Source: an uncultured Pleomorphomonas sp.
GTDB taxonomy: Bacteria; Pseudomonadota; Alphaproteobacteria; Rhizobiales; Pleomorphomonadaceae
Length of the DNA: 64,000 nt
Reading direction: 5' to 3'
Assembly (NCBI GenBank): GCA_937868725.1
Contig: CALMMQ010000064.1
Location: forward strand, 1-64,000
The translations under genes and the position numbers were made by a program. Below the pieces are notes generated by a model. That model was not told where the DNA came from. It was given only the letters and a program-made list of their open reading frames with translations, and did not search any database. The first letter of the stretch is position 1. Each line of letters starts with the position of its first letter. Positions 47,873 through 56,319 of this stretch are shown in pieces.

Positions 47873-48718
47873 TCAGCTGATCGCCGCGCCAGCCACGGCA
47901 CGGACGATGTATTTCTGGAAGAACAGGTAGACGACGAACACCGGCAGGCCGGCGAACACCGCCTGCGCCATCAGGAAGCCGAGGCCTTCCGACTGGGCGA
48001 AGTTGGTCTGGGTCGAGGCGATACCGACGGTGATGGTGAACATCTCCGGCTTGGTCGCCGAGATCAGCGGCCACAGGTAGTCGTTCCAGGCGCCGAGGAA
48101 GGAAAAGATGCCGAGCGTTGCCTGGGCCGGCACGGTCAGCGGCAGCAGCACCTTCCAGAAGATCTTGAAGCGCGAGGCGTTGTCGAGCATCGCCGCTTCG
48201 TCGATGTCCTTGGGAATGGCCTTGAAATATTGCGTCATCAGGAAGACGCCGAAGGCGCTCGACAGGCCCGGCAGGATGATCGCCGGATAGGTGTTGTGCA
48301 TCCTGAGGTCCGAGAACATCTGGTGACGGGCGATGATCACCGCCTGCTCCGGCACGGCGAGGCCGAGCAGCACCAGCACGAACAGGATGTCGCGACCCTT
48401 GAACTCGGCGCGGGCGAAACCGTAGCCGGCGAGCGAGGACAGGATCAGGATGCCGGCGGTGACGCCCACCGACACCACGGCACTGTTCCACAGCCAGCGG
48501 AAGACGCCCGAGGTCTGGAAGATGTCGGAATAGTTCTTGAGCGTGTAGGGCAGATGGAAGGCCGCCCCCGTCGAGATCATCAGCTCGGCATTGGATTTGA
48601 ACGACAGGATGAGCACCCAGGCGATGGGCAGCATCCAGACGATGGCCACGACGATGACCGAGGCGAGGATCACCTTGTTGCCGATACCACGGCCGACGAT
48701 TTGTTCACTGGCAGCCAT
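47873..48718 (-). CDS. sugar ABC transporter permease, MalG type
   Basis: A 281-residue inner-membrane permease with six TM helices. The EAA loop IDEAAMLDNASRFKIFWKVL (~185-204) contacts the ATPase. The N-terminal cytoplasmic tail and C-terminal position in the operon fit MalG-type proteins. It starts 3 bp after the partner permease stops. Confidence 0.92.
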   Translation of the reverse strand: MAASEQIVGRGIGNKVILASVIVVAIVWMLPIAWVLILSFKSNAELMISTGAAFHLPYTLKNYSDIFQTSGVFRWLWNSAVVSVGVTAGILILSSLAGYGFARAEFKGRDILFVLVLLGLAVPEQAVIIARHQMFSDLRMHNTYPAIILPGLSSAFGVFLMTQYFKAIPKDIDEAAMLDNASRFKIFWKVLLPLTVPAQATLGIFSFLGAWNDYLWPLISATKPEMFTITVGIASTQTNFAQSEGLGFLMAQAVFAGLPVFVVYLFFQKYIVRAVAGAAIS

Positions 48719-48721
48719 GGC

Positions 48722-49651
48722 TTAACCCTCCACGCGCTTGCGGGATGCAAAGAACTGGGCGACGGCGGCGATCGCCATGATCAGGAACAGCACTTCCGAA
48801 GCGGCGGCGGCGTAGCCGAGGTTCCACGAGCGGAAGCCCTGTTCGTAGATGAACAGCACGATGGGCCGCGAGGCATTGTTCGGACCGCCCTTGGTGAGCA
48901 GCCAGGCCTGGCCGAACAGCTGGAACTGGGCGACGATCTCGTAGATGACGACGACGAGCATGGTGCGCCGGATCGACGGCAGGGTGATCGACCAGAACGA
49001 ACGCCAGCGGCCGGCGTTGTCGAGGGCGGCCGCCTCGTAGAGCTCGCCCGGAATCTGCTGCAGTGCCGCGAGGAACAGCATCATCGGCAGGCCGATGATC
49101 CACCAGACGGTGGTCACGGCGATGGCCGGCAGGGCCAGCGTCGCCGAGGTGATGAAGTCCAGCGGCTCCCAGCCGAAATAGCGCATGACACCGGCGATGG
49201 CGCCGTTGCCGGGCATGTACATCATCTTCCAGACGATGGTGACGATGGTGACCGACAACACCGACGTGCCGAAGAACGTGGCGCGCAACGTCGCCGACGT
49301 GCGGTCGCTGCGGTTGAGGGCCAACGCCAGCAGCAGGCCGATCGTCACGAACACCGGCACCGTCATCGCCACGAACCAGGTGGTGTTCCAGATCGTGCCG
49401 ATGAAGATCTTGTCGTTGAACAGACGGTAGTAGTTGGCAAGGCCGGCGAATTTCGACGTGTTGTCGAACATGTCGGACTCGAGCATCGACATCCAGATGC
49501 CCTTGAACAGCGGATAGACCAGCAGCACGACGTAGAACACCAGATAGGGTGCCACGAACAAGGCATTGGCCCAGTGCGGCCCGATCGAGGCGCCGGTCGG
49601 TCGTCTGACCGCGGCGGTCGGCTTGTCGGGCGATAGCGTGACGTCCGTCAT
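48722..49651 (-). CDS. sugar ABC transporter permease, MalF type
   Basis: A 309-residue permease with six TM helices. The EAA loop is YEAAALDNAGRWRSFWSITL. The start is the ATG at 49651 with GGAGG six nt upstream; a GTG at 49657 is less likely. It lies 12 bp after the ATPase gene and 3 bp before the second permease, so one transcript. Confidence 0.92.
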   Translation of the reverse strand: MTDVTLSPDKPTAAVRRPTGASIGPHWANALFVAPYLVFYVVLLVYPLFKGIWMSMLESDMFDNTSKFAGLANYYRLFNDKIFIGTIWNTTWFVAMTVPVFVTIGLLLALALNRSDRTSATLRATFFGTSVLSVTIVTIVWKMMYMPGNGAIAGVMRYFGWEPLDFITSATLALPAIAVTTVWWIIGLPMMLFLAALQQIPGELYEAAALDNAGRWRSFWSITLPSIRRTMLVVVIYEIVAQFQLFGQAWLLTKGGPNNASRPIVLFIYEQGFRSWNLGYAAAASEVLFLIMAIAAVAQFFASRKRVEG

Positions 49652-49663
49652 ATCCACCCTCCG

Positions 49664-50746
49664 TCACTGACGCGCGTGGTAGGCAAGACCATCGGCACCG
49701 AAGAGGTGCGTGGTGGCACCCTCTGCGGCGAGGCGGACGCTGTCGCCGGGCTGAACCCGGCTGACTCCCGTGTCCTCGGCCACCAGCATGCTGCCATCCA
49801 TCAGCCGGACGTGCAGATGCGTGCGATCGCCCAGCCGCTCGACCACTTCCACCTTGGCGGCAATGGCTCCCTCGGGATGAGCCCGGATGGCTTCGGCGCG
49901 AACGCCAAGGCGCAGATCGGTGCGAGACGGCAGCGCGGCGATGGGAACGAGGGACTCGATGACCGAACCGTCGCCGAGCACGGCGGAGGCCAGACCGTCG
50001 CGGTCGCGGATCGTCACGGGCAGGAAGTTCATGGCGGGCGAGCCGACGAAACGGGCGACGAACTCGGTGGCCGGACGACCGTAGATCTCCATCGGCGTGC
50101 CGACCTGCTCGACCTTGCGGGCGTTCATCACCACGATGCGGCTGGCCAGCGTCATCGCCTCGACCTGGTCGTGGGTGACGAAAATGGTGGTGGCGCGCGT
50201 CTGCTGGTGCAGGCGGGCCAGTTCGACGCGCGTGCGTACCCGCAAGGCGGCGTCGAGATTGGAGAGCGGCTCGTCGAAGAGGTAGGCCTTGGGGTCCTTG
50301 ACCAGCGCCCGGCCAATGGCCACGCGCTGACGCTGGCCGCCCGACAGCTGCCCCGGCTTGCGCTGCAGCAGGTGGCCGATTTCCAGAATGCGCGCCGCTT
50401 CCTCGATGCGGCGGGCGATCTCGTCGGCGGCGACGCCGATATTTTTGAGACCAAAAGCCAGGTTTTCCGTGACCGTCATGTGCGGGTATAGGGCATAGTG
50501 CTGAAAGACCATGGCCACGCCCCGCGCCCCCGGCGGCAGATGATCGACCCGCTCGCCACCGATGCGGATCTCGCCGGAATTGACGCTCTCCAGGCCGGCA
50601 ATCATGCGCAGCAGCGTCGACTTGCCGCAGCCGGATGGCCCGAGGAAGGCGATGAACTCTCCGGAGTTGATCGTCAGAGACAGCTCGGAGATGACCTCGA
50701 CGGCGCCGAACCGCTTTGTCACCGCATCCAGTTCAATGCTGCTCAC
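49664..50746 (-). CDS. sugar ABC transporter ATP-binding protein, UgpC/MsmK type
   Basis: A 360-residue ATPase energising the CUT1 importer. Walker A GPSGCGKST (~36-44), signature LSGGQRQR (~135-142) and Walker B YLFDEPLSNLD are complete. A C-terminal MOBE/TOBE domain follows from ~240. The start is a GTG at 50746 behind GGAGGAGG. First gene of the transporter operon, divergent from the GntR regulator. Confidence 0.94.
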   Translation of the reverse strand: MSSIELDAVTKRFGAVEVISELSLTINSGEFIAFLGPSGCGKSTLLRMIAGLESVNSGEIRIGGERVDHLPPGARGVAMVFQHYALYPHMTVTENLAFGLKNIGVAADEIARRIEEAARILEIGHLLQRKPGQLSGGQRQRVAIGRALVKDPKAYLFDEPLSNLDAALRVRTRVELARLHQQTRATTIFVTHDQVEAMTLASRIVVMNARKVEQVGTPMEIYGRPATEFVARFVGSPAMNFLPVTIRDRDGLASAVLGDGSVIESLVPIAALPSRTDLRLGVRAEAIRAHPEGAIAAKVEVVERLGDRTHLHVRLMDGSMLVAEDTGVSRVQPGDSVRLAAEGATTHLFGADGLAYHARQ

Positions 50747-50986
50747 CCTGTGCCCTCCTCCACTAAAGTTGTTTTCTTCTTATGGTAAGATGATATGATT
50801 GTACGGCCACCTCGGGCCTTGTCAATCCTCGGATTGGACATTTTTGGGCGAGAAAGGTAGAGCCGTGAGTGACTTCGCAGCGAGAGATTCCGCGCATTCC
50901 CGGGACGTCGATCGCGCCGGACCAGAGCCCTCCAGAACGGGCACCCTTTCGATGAGACGTGATCCCCCAGAGGGTTCACGGGGGAA
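50747..50986. promoter_or_regulatory. divergent promoter region of the sugar locus
   Basis: 240 bp between the ATPase and GntR genes. An AT-rich island at ~50765-50805 includes TATGGTAAGATGATATGATT, with ATGAT repeats, in contrast to the GC-rich flanks. This is the likeliest site for the transporter promoter and a GntR/FCD operator, though no clear palindrome was seen. Confidence 0.45.
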
Positions 50987-51730
50987 ATGAGCATGTTCGA
51001 GAGAGACTCCGCGATCAGCACCATGAGTGCTCAGGTCGCCCGCATCATCGGTACCCGCATCGTCTCGGGCGAGTTCCGGCCCGGCGACTCGCTTCCCATC
51101 GAGGCCGATCTCTGCCTCGAGTACGGCGTCAGCCGCTCCACGGTGCGCGAGGCGGTCAAGAACCTTGCCGCCAAGCGCCTGATCGAGGTGGCGCCCAAGC
51201 TCGGCACCCGCGTGCTGCCGTTCGCCGACTGGAACCTGCTCGATCCCGACGTGCTGTCCTGGCGCCTCAACGCCCAGTTCGACGAACGCATCATCGAAGA
51301 CCTCTACGAGGTCCGCCAGTGCTTCGAGCCGCGCGCTTGTTATCTTGCCGCTCGCTACGCCACCGTCGAGGACCACGACCGCATCCGCCGGCGCTACGCC
51401 GACATGGTGTCGATGCTCGGGCAGGCAGCGCTGGCCGCCGGCGCCGAAGCTGAATTTCACCTGGCGATCATCGCCGCCACCCACAACGGCCTGTTCGTCA
51501 CCATTGGCGGCGCCGTCAAGACGGCACTGCGCGTCTCCTTCGGCCTGACGCAGAAGGACGCCGGCGGCCTGCCGATTGATCTCGCCCCCTACGAGGAAGT
51601 GCTGTCGGCCATCACCGAGCGGGCCGCCGACAAGGCCGAGGCGGCGATGCGGCGCTTGCTCGAACTGTCGCGCCAGCGCGTGCTGAACGCCCTCGCCCAC
51701 AATCGCGACCGGCGGTCGGAGCGGGCCTGA
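50987..51730 (+). CDS. GntR-family (FadR/FCD type) transcriptional regulator
   Basis: A 247-residue regulator. The N-terminal winged helix has GEFRPGDSLPIEADLCLEYGVSRSTVREAVKNLAAKRLIE. The C-terminal FCD domain is helical, with the metal-ligand-type residues in EFHLAIIAATHN. FCD regulators respond to sugar acids, organic acids or sugars. It is divergent from the transporter operon and is therefore its likely repressor; the effector is unknown. ATG at 50987 follows GGGGAAA. Confidence 0.9.
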   Translation: MSMFERDSAISTMSAQVARIIGTRIVSGEFRPGDSLPIEADLCLEYGVSRSTVREAVKNLAAKRLIEVAPKLGTRVLPFADWNLLDPDVLSWRLNAQFDERIIEDLYEVRQCFEPRACYLAARYATVEDHDRIRRRYADMVSMLGQAALAAGAEAEFHLAIIAATHNGLFVTIGGAVKTALRVSFGLTQKDAGGLPIDLAPYEEVLSAITERAADKAEAAMRRLLELSRQRVLNALAHNRDRRSERA

Positions 51731-51752
51731 CGGCGATCGGGCGGAACCCGCT

Positions 51753-52214
51753 TCAGTTGAGCACGAGGATGCTGGCGTTGAGCAGGCTGGCGAACGCCAC
51801 CCAGAAGCCGTAGGGCACAAACAGCAGCGCCGCGACGCGGTCGCTCCGCCAGCTCACGGCGATGTAGATGGCGATCAGGGCCAATAGCGGCACGATCACC
51901 GCCAGGCCGAGCCCGGCGCTCTGCTGGCCAAAGAAGGCCGGCGACCACAGGAGATTGAGCGCCATCTGCGCCAGCCACAGCCACATCCGTCGTGACGCCG
52001 CCCCCCTGAGCCAGGTGCGGGCGCCAGCCACGGCGATCAGCACGTAGAGCAGCGACCACACCGGCGCGAACAGCCAGGCCGGCGGCTGGAACGGCGGTTT
52101 GCTCAGTCCCTCAAACCACGGACCGGGGGGATTGCAGGCGCCGATGGCAAAGCCGGCGGCCAGGAGGGCGACAATGAACAGGGCGTGGACGACGATCTTG
52201 CGCATGGTCTGCAT
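51753..52214 (-). CDS. TspO/MBR family protein
   Basis: A 153-residue five-TM protein of the tryptophan-rich sensory protein (mitochondrial benzodiazepine receptor) family, which binds porphyrins. WFEGLSKPPFQPPAWLFAPVW, ALNLLWSPAFF and FVPYGFWVAFASLLNASI are the family marks. In alphaproteobacteria it can link oxygen and tetrapyrrole state to gene regulation. The start is unsure: ATG at 52214 or 52205, neither with a strong Shine-Dalgarno site. Converges on the GntR gene. Confidence 0.9.
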   Translation of the reverse strand: MQTMRKIVVHALFIVALLAAGFAIGACNPPGPWFEGLSKPPFQPPAWLFAPVWSLLYVLIAVAGARTWLRGAASRRMWLWLAQMALNLLWSPAFFGQQSAGLGLAVIVPLLALIAIYIAVSWRSDRVAALLFVPYGFWVAFASLLNASILVLN

Positions 52215-52542
52215 ATGGGACGGTCCGATGCCGATTCCCAGCCCCGCCGCCGGCGCCGGCCAGCCGCCACCCCGGCGCACGACTTAAGTACCTTTAGTTT
52301 AGTTCGCCATTTCTACCACCTGCATCGGCAATTTCGACAGGGGCTGACCATCGGGGCCCGATCAAGCCCAAGATTGCGGCAGTCGATCTGAGTCGTCTTT
52401 GGTATTGGCCATGGCAATGACCTCGGCACACTTGGCGCTGCCACCAATTCTATTTGGCCGGTTAACCTTTGCCTCATGAAATATCGTGAAAATGCACGAT
52501 TGAGCAAGCCCGGCACAGCGGCAGGCGACCGAGGAGAACGGC
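52215..52542. other. 328-bp divergent intergenic region
   Basis: Between the TspO and second chemoreceptor genes. AT-rich stretches near 52285-52310 and 52450-52500 should hold the two promoters. No clear operator or structure seen. Confidence 0.35.
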
Positions 52543-54228
52543 ATGCATTTCCTGCGACAGATTCCGGCCCGCATCGCGGCCATCGCCATCCTGGCGGTTC
52601 TCTCCGTTGGCGGCCTGGGCTACTTCGCTTACGGCGAACTCAAGAATGCCCTCTATGAGCAGAAGCGGCTCGAGCTCGCCCACGAGGTCGAGATGGCCGT
52701 CGGCGTCGTCAACAGCTACGTCGCCCGCGAAAAAAGCGGCGAGCTCAGCCACGCGGCGGCGCAGCAGGCGGCGCTCGCCACCCTCCGCCCCCTGCGCTTT
52801 GGCGCCGACAGCAACTATTTCTTCATCTACCGCTCCGACGGCACCAACGTGCTGCTGCCGACCAAGCCGGAGAACGAAGGCAAGGACCTGTCCGGCCTCA
52901 AGGACCAGAACGGCGTGTTCTTCGTGCGCGAGCTGATCGCCGCCGCCAAGGCCGGCGGCCGTTCCGTCGCCTATCTGTGGGTCAAGCCCGGCGACAAGGA
53001 AGCGTCGGAGAAGCTGGCCTATGCCGGCCGCGTCGACGACTGGGACTGGTCGATCGGAACCGGCTTCCACGTTCAGGACATCAACGCCTGGCTCGTCGCC
53101 AAGTCGCGTCTGCTGACGCTGGCTTCGATCGCCATCGTGCTGCTGCTGGCCGGCGTCGCCGGCGCCGTCGGCTTCGGCATCTCGACGCCGCTGCGCCGCC
53201 TGACGGCGTCGATGGCCCGGCTGGCCAGCGGCGATCTCGATGCCGAGGTGGCCGGCACGCGGCGGCACGACGAGATCGGCGCCATCGCCCGGGCGGTCGT
53301 CAGCTTCCGCGACCTGCTGCGCCGGCAGCTGCGCGAACAGGCCGAGGCGGAAGCCCAGGGCAAGGCCGAAGCGGAAGCCATCCGCATCGCCGAACGTCAC
53401 GCCATCGCCGACAGCTTCCTGGCCAGCATGGGGGCGCTGGCCAACAACTTCGTCACCACCTCCAAGGAAGTGTCGGAGGCGGCGCAGAACCTGTCGGCCA
53501 CCGCCGAGGAAACCTCGCGTCAGGCCATGGCGGTGACCGCCGCCGCCGAGGAAGCGGCCCTGAACGTCGAAAACGTCGCCTCCTCGTCGGAAGAACTGGC
53601 CGCCTCGGTGCACGAGATCAGCGCCCAAGTGACGCGGTCGTCGGAGATCTCCGTCGCCGCCGCCAACGAAGCCGCCCGCACCGAATCCCAGATCCGCGCC
53701 CTGTCGACGGCCGCTTCCAAGATCGGCGAAGTGGTGAGCCTCATCAACGACATCGCCAGCCAGACCAACCTGCTCGCCCTCAACGCCACCATCGAAGCGG
53801 CGCGGGCGGGCGAGGCGGGCCGCGGCTTCGCCGTCGTCGCCTCCGAGGTCAAGCACCTGGCCGAGCAGACGGCGCGCGCCACCGACGAGATCTCGACCAA
53901 GGTCAACGAGATCCAGGACGCCACCTCGACCACCGTCACCTCCATCGGCTCGATCGTCGCCACCATCACCACCATCCGCGAAGTGACGGCGGCCATCGCC
54001 TCGTCGGTCACCCAGCAGGGGGCGGCCACCAACGAAATCGCCGCCAACACCCAGCGCGCCTCGGCCGGCACCCATGAGGTGACCGGCAATATCCAGGGCG
54101 TCAGCCAGGCGGCGGAAGTGACCGGCGCCTCCGCCATCCAGCTGACCTCCCTGTCGGGCACGCTAAAGGAACGGGCCGACGAACTTCAGGTCGAAGTCGG
54201 CCGCTTCGTCACCCGCCTGCGCGGCTGA
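52543..54228 (+). CDS. methyl-accepting chemotaxis protein with single Cache sensor
   Basis: A 561-residue chemoreceptor. TM1 is near 8-30. The periplasmic sCache_2 domain follows ([18 protein letters not shown], then [13 protein letters not shown]), typical of small organic-acid sensors. TM2 is near 190-212, then HAMP ([22 protein letters not shown]) and the signalling domain with [20 protein letters not shown]. Like the first receptor it lacks a CheR/CheB pentapeptide. GAGGAGAA precedes the ATG. A strong terminator follows. Confidence 0.93.
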   Translation: MHFLRQIPARIAAIAILAVLSVGGLGYFAYGELKNALYEQKRLELAHEVEMAVGVVNSYVAREKSGELSHAAAQQAALATLRPLRFGADSNYFFIYRSDGTNVLLPTKPENEGKDLSGLKDQNGVFFVRELIAAAKAGGRSVAYLWVKPGDKEASEKLAYAGRVDDWDWSIGTGFHVQDINAWLVAKSRLLTLASIAIVLLLAGVAGAVGFGISTPLRRLTASMARLASGDLDAEVAGTRRHDEIGAIARAVVSFRDLLRRQLREQAEAEAQGKAEAEAIRIAERHAIADSFLASMGALANNFVTTSKEVSEAAQNLSATAEETSRQAMAVTAAAEEAALNVENVASSSEELAASVHEISAQVTRSSEISVAAANEAARTESQIRALSTAASKIGEVVSLINDIASQTNLLALNATIEAARAGEAGRGFAVVASEVKHLAEQTARATDEISTKVNEIQDATSTTVTSIGSIVATITTIREVTAAIASSVTQQGAATNEIAANTQRASAGTHEVTGNIQGVSQAAEVTGASAIQLTSLSGTLKERADELQVEVGRFVTRLRG

Positions 54229-54244
54229 ACCGCCGCAGCTACCC

Positions 54245-54277
54245 GCCGCCCGCCAGAGTCCCCCTCTGGCGGGCGGC
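54245..54277 (+). terminator. terminator of the second chemoreceptor gene
   Basis: GCCGCCCGCCAGAG (54245-54258) pairs perfectly with CTCTGGCGGGCGGC (54264-54277), followed by AGGCCTTTATT. A near copy follows the second PPC-like paralogue. Confidence 0.85.
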
Positions 54278-54314
54278 AGGCCTTTATTGCAACGGAATGA
54301 ACCGCAATTTTGCG

Positions 54315-54360
54315 GAGTGCATCTTTATGGCGAAGCCACTATAGCTGGTTGTCGAGAAAG
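54315..54360 (+). promoter_or_regulatory. 46-bp conserved box upstream of paralogue 1
   Basis: Starts GAGTGCATC and ends GGTTGTCGAGAAAG. It matches 56153-56198 at 41 of 46 positions by eye, and both lie 122-123 bp before the ATG. It includes a TATAGC that could be a -10. Probable shared promoter or operator, duplicated with the gene. Confidence 0.55.
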
Positions 54361-54482
54361 GGCCTCACGGTTCAGCTACAGGTAGAGCCTCGACCATTTG
54401 AGGCGGGTTGGATATTCAGCGCATTTGTGGCTGTCGCACTGCTGATGCCGCGACACCGCCAGAGCATTTCAGGGGGAAAAGC

Positions 54483-56072
54483 ATGAGATCGAGCTGGCTC
54501 GCCGGCCTTCTTGTCGCCGCGTTCGTATCCGTTGCGCATGCAGCAGCGGTTCAGCCACAGTCGCAGGAGCAGTCCCCAACCAACGACAACTTTGCCAACG
54601 CCGCAGTGCTGGCCAACACCGCCAATGCCACCATGGGTTCTCTCTACTATGCGACCCATGAAGTGGGCGAGGCCCGGTACTCCAAGACCTCGCTTCGCAA
54701 TACCGTCTGGTACAAGTTCACCGCCACCCAGACCGGCCGGGCGGTGGCCCTGCTGACCACCGCCAGCACGGATCAGGTTCCGCTGCAGCTGCAGGCCTTT
54801 ACCGGTACCACCGTTGCCAGTCTGACGCGTCTTGGCAGAACTCAGATCGGCACTGGGTTCAATCCCTTCAATGCAGGCGGACTGGCTTTCAACACCGTGG
54901 CCGGCAACACCTACTACCTGCAGGTCGACAGCGACGCTCAGGCAGATGTCTTCTTCAAGAGCGACTTCCTGATCGCTGCCCAGCAGTTTGGTGCGTCAGG
55001 CGGTCTCGGCATGCTCACCTATCGCCCCGCCTTCATCCTGGATGGGCAACGGGAATCCCTCGACGTATTGGTGGCCAACGGCCTCACCAGCAAGGCCACT
55101 CTACGGTCGAGCATCGCCGGCATTACCACCAAACTGTCGGTAACGCCGCGATCCAAGACATTGACCGTTGGGCAAACGGCTTGGCTCATGGTCAATGACG
55201 AGGACAACTCGGTCAGCGGTGCTGCAACCGGCAAGCTGCAACTCACCGCCGTCGATGCCTCGACGTCGATCCCGCTCGGCACTCGCTCCGTCCCCCTGAC
55301 GTTGATTGGCGGCCCTTTCTCCAGTGACCACGGCCTGCTCGTGCGCTTTGCCGTTCCAGTCCAGGGTATCATCCGATCGCACCGCTTCTCGTCCACCGTC
55401 AACATCAAGAACATCTCGTCGTCGACAGCCGAACGCTGCCATTTCATTTCCGGTCCTCATGCCGTTTCGCTGATCTGGAACGAAGACCTCCCCGACGGCA
55501 AGCGGGGGAGCACCAACGCGATGTTCTCGCTGGCGAGCGGCAGTACCCGGGCGTTTACCGTCTCGGCGGCAACCAACGACTCCCTCCCCAGCAAGGATAA
55601 CTGGGTCACGCTCTCCTGCTCGAATTATTTCGGCAAAGCCGAGCCCGATTGGCTGGAGGTCATGGGAGCCGTGTCTCAGCTGGGTTACTACGCTGCGGTC
55701 AAGATGAACGTCCCGGCAGCCAACGCCTTCCAACAAATCGCCGTTCCCGATTTCGGTACCAGGAAAGTGGTGGTGGCCATCACCAACATCGGGCGCTATT
55801 CAGGCCCCCTCCAGATCCAGGCCGTTTCAAGCAACAGCACCGTCTCCATGGACTATATGTGCGTTTCCAATAGCCGAGGCACCTGCATCGACGAAACAGA
55901 CCCCTACACAGTCCATACCGATCTCGCCAATGGCGAAACCGGTTACTTGGCGATCACGGTCACCCGCCAGAGTGCGACCGACAGCGGTCTGATCTATGTT
56001 CACGTCGTTCACGACGAAGATCTTTTCGGCACCTATATGGCGGGTGCCGACGGCTTCGAAGTGATGGAGTAG
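54483..56072 (+). CDS. secreted PPC-like four-cysteine protein, paralogue 1 (unknown function)
   Basis: A 529-residue exported protein of no family I can name with confidence. A signal peptide (SSWLAGLLVAAFVSVAHAA) is cleaved near 22. Residues ~30-170 look like a PPC (pre-peptidase C-terminal) beta-sandwich: NDNFANAAVL, TVWYKFTATQTGRAVALLTT, GNTYYLQVDSD. The C-terminal half has beta-rich segments with four cysteines (AERCHF, LSCSNY, MDYMC, GTCID) shared by the two neighbours. It ends GADGFEVME. AGGGGG precedes the ATG at 54483. Base composition is less GC-rich than neighbours. Probably periplasmic or extracellular. Confidence 0.8.
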   Translation: MRSSWLAGLLVAAFVSVAHAAAVQPQSQEQSPTNDNFANAAVLANTANATMGSLYYATHEVGEARYSKTSLRNTVWYKFTATQTGRAVALLTTASTDQVPLQLQAFTGTTVASLTRLGRTQIGTGFNPFNAGGLAFNTVAGNTYYLQVDSDAQADVFFKSDFLIAAQQFGASGGLGMLTYRPAFILDGQRESLDVLVANGLTSKATLRSSIAGITTKLSVTPRSKTLTVGQTAWLMVNDEDNSVSGAATGKLQLTAVDASTSIPLGTRSVPLTLIGGPFSSDHGLLVRFAVPVQGIIRSHRFSSTVNIKNISSSTAERCHFISGPHAVSLIWNEDLPDGKRGSTNAMFSLASGSTRAFTVSAATNDSLPSKDNWVTLSCSNYFGKAEPDWLEVMGAVSQLGYYAAVKMNVPAANAFQQIAVPDFGTRKVVVAITNIGRYSGPLQIQAVSSNSTVSMDYMCVSNSRGTCIDETDPYTVHTDLANGETGYLAITVTRQSATDSGLIYVHVVHDEDLFGTYMAGADGFEVME

Positions 56073-56152
56073 CAACCCCGGGGAGCAGGCATAGGCAGCC
56101 AGACGCAGCCGTCTTCGCGTTATTGTTGCGTCATCGTTTTTGCAACTTTACA

Positions 56153-56198
56153 GAGTGCACTTTAATGGCGAAACCATTATAGCTGGTTGTCGAGAAAG
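56153..56198 (+). promoter_or_regulatory. 46-bp conserved box upstream of paralogue 2
   Basis: Second copy of the box at 54315-54360, differing at about five positions and placed at the same distance from its gene. Confidence 0.55.
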
Positions 56199-56319
56199 CA
56201 TCTCGCAGCTCAGCCACTGGTCAAGCCGGGGTGCACACATCGTGGGTAGGTACTGAATTCATCCGCGGCCGTCGCACCGCCTTCGTCGCGACGCCGCCAA
56301 GGCATTTCAGGGGGAAAGC

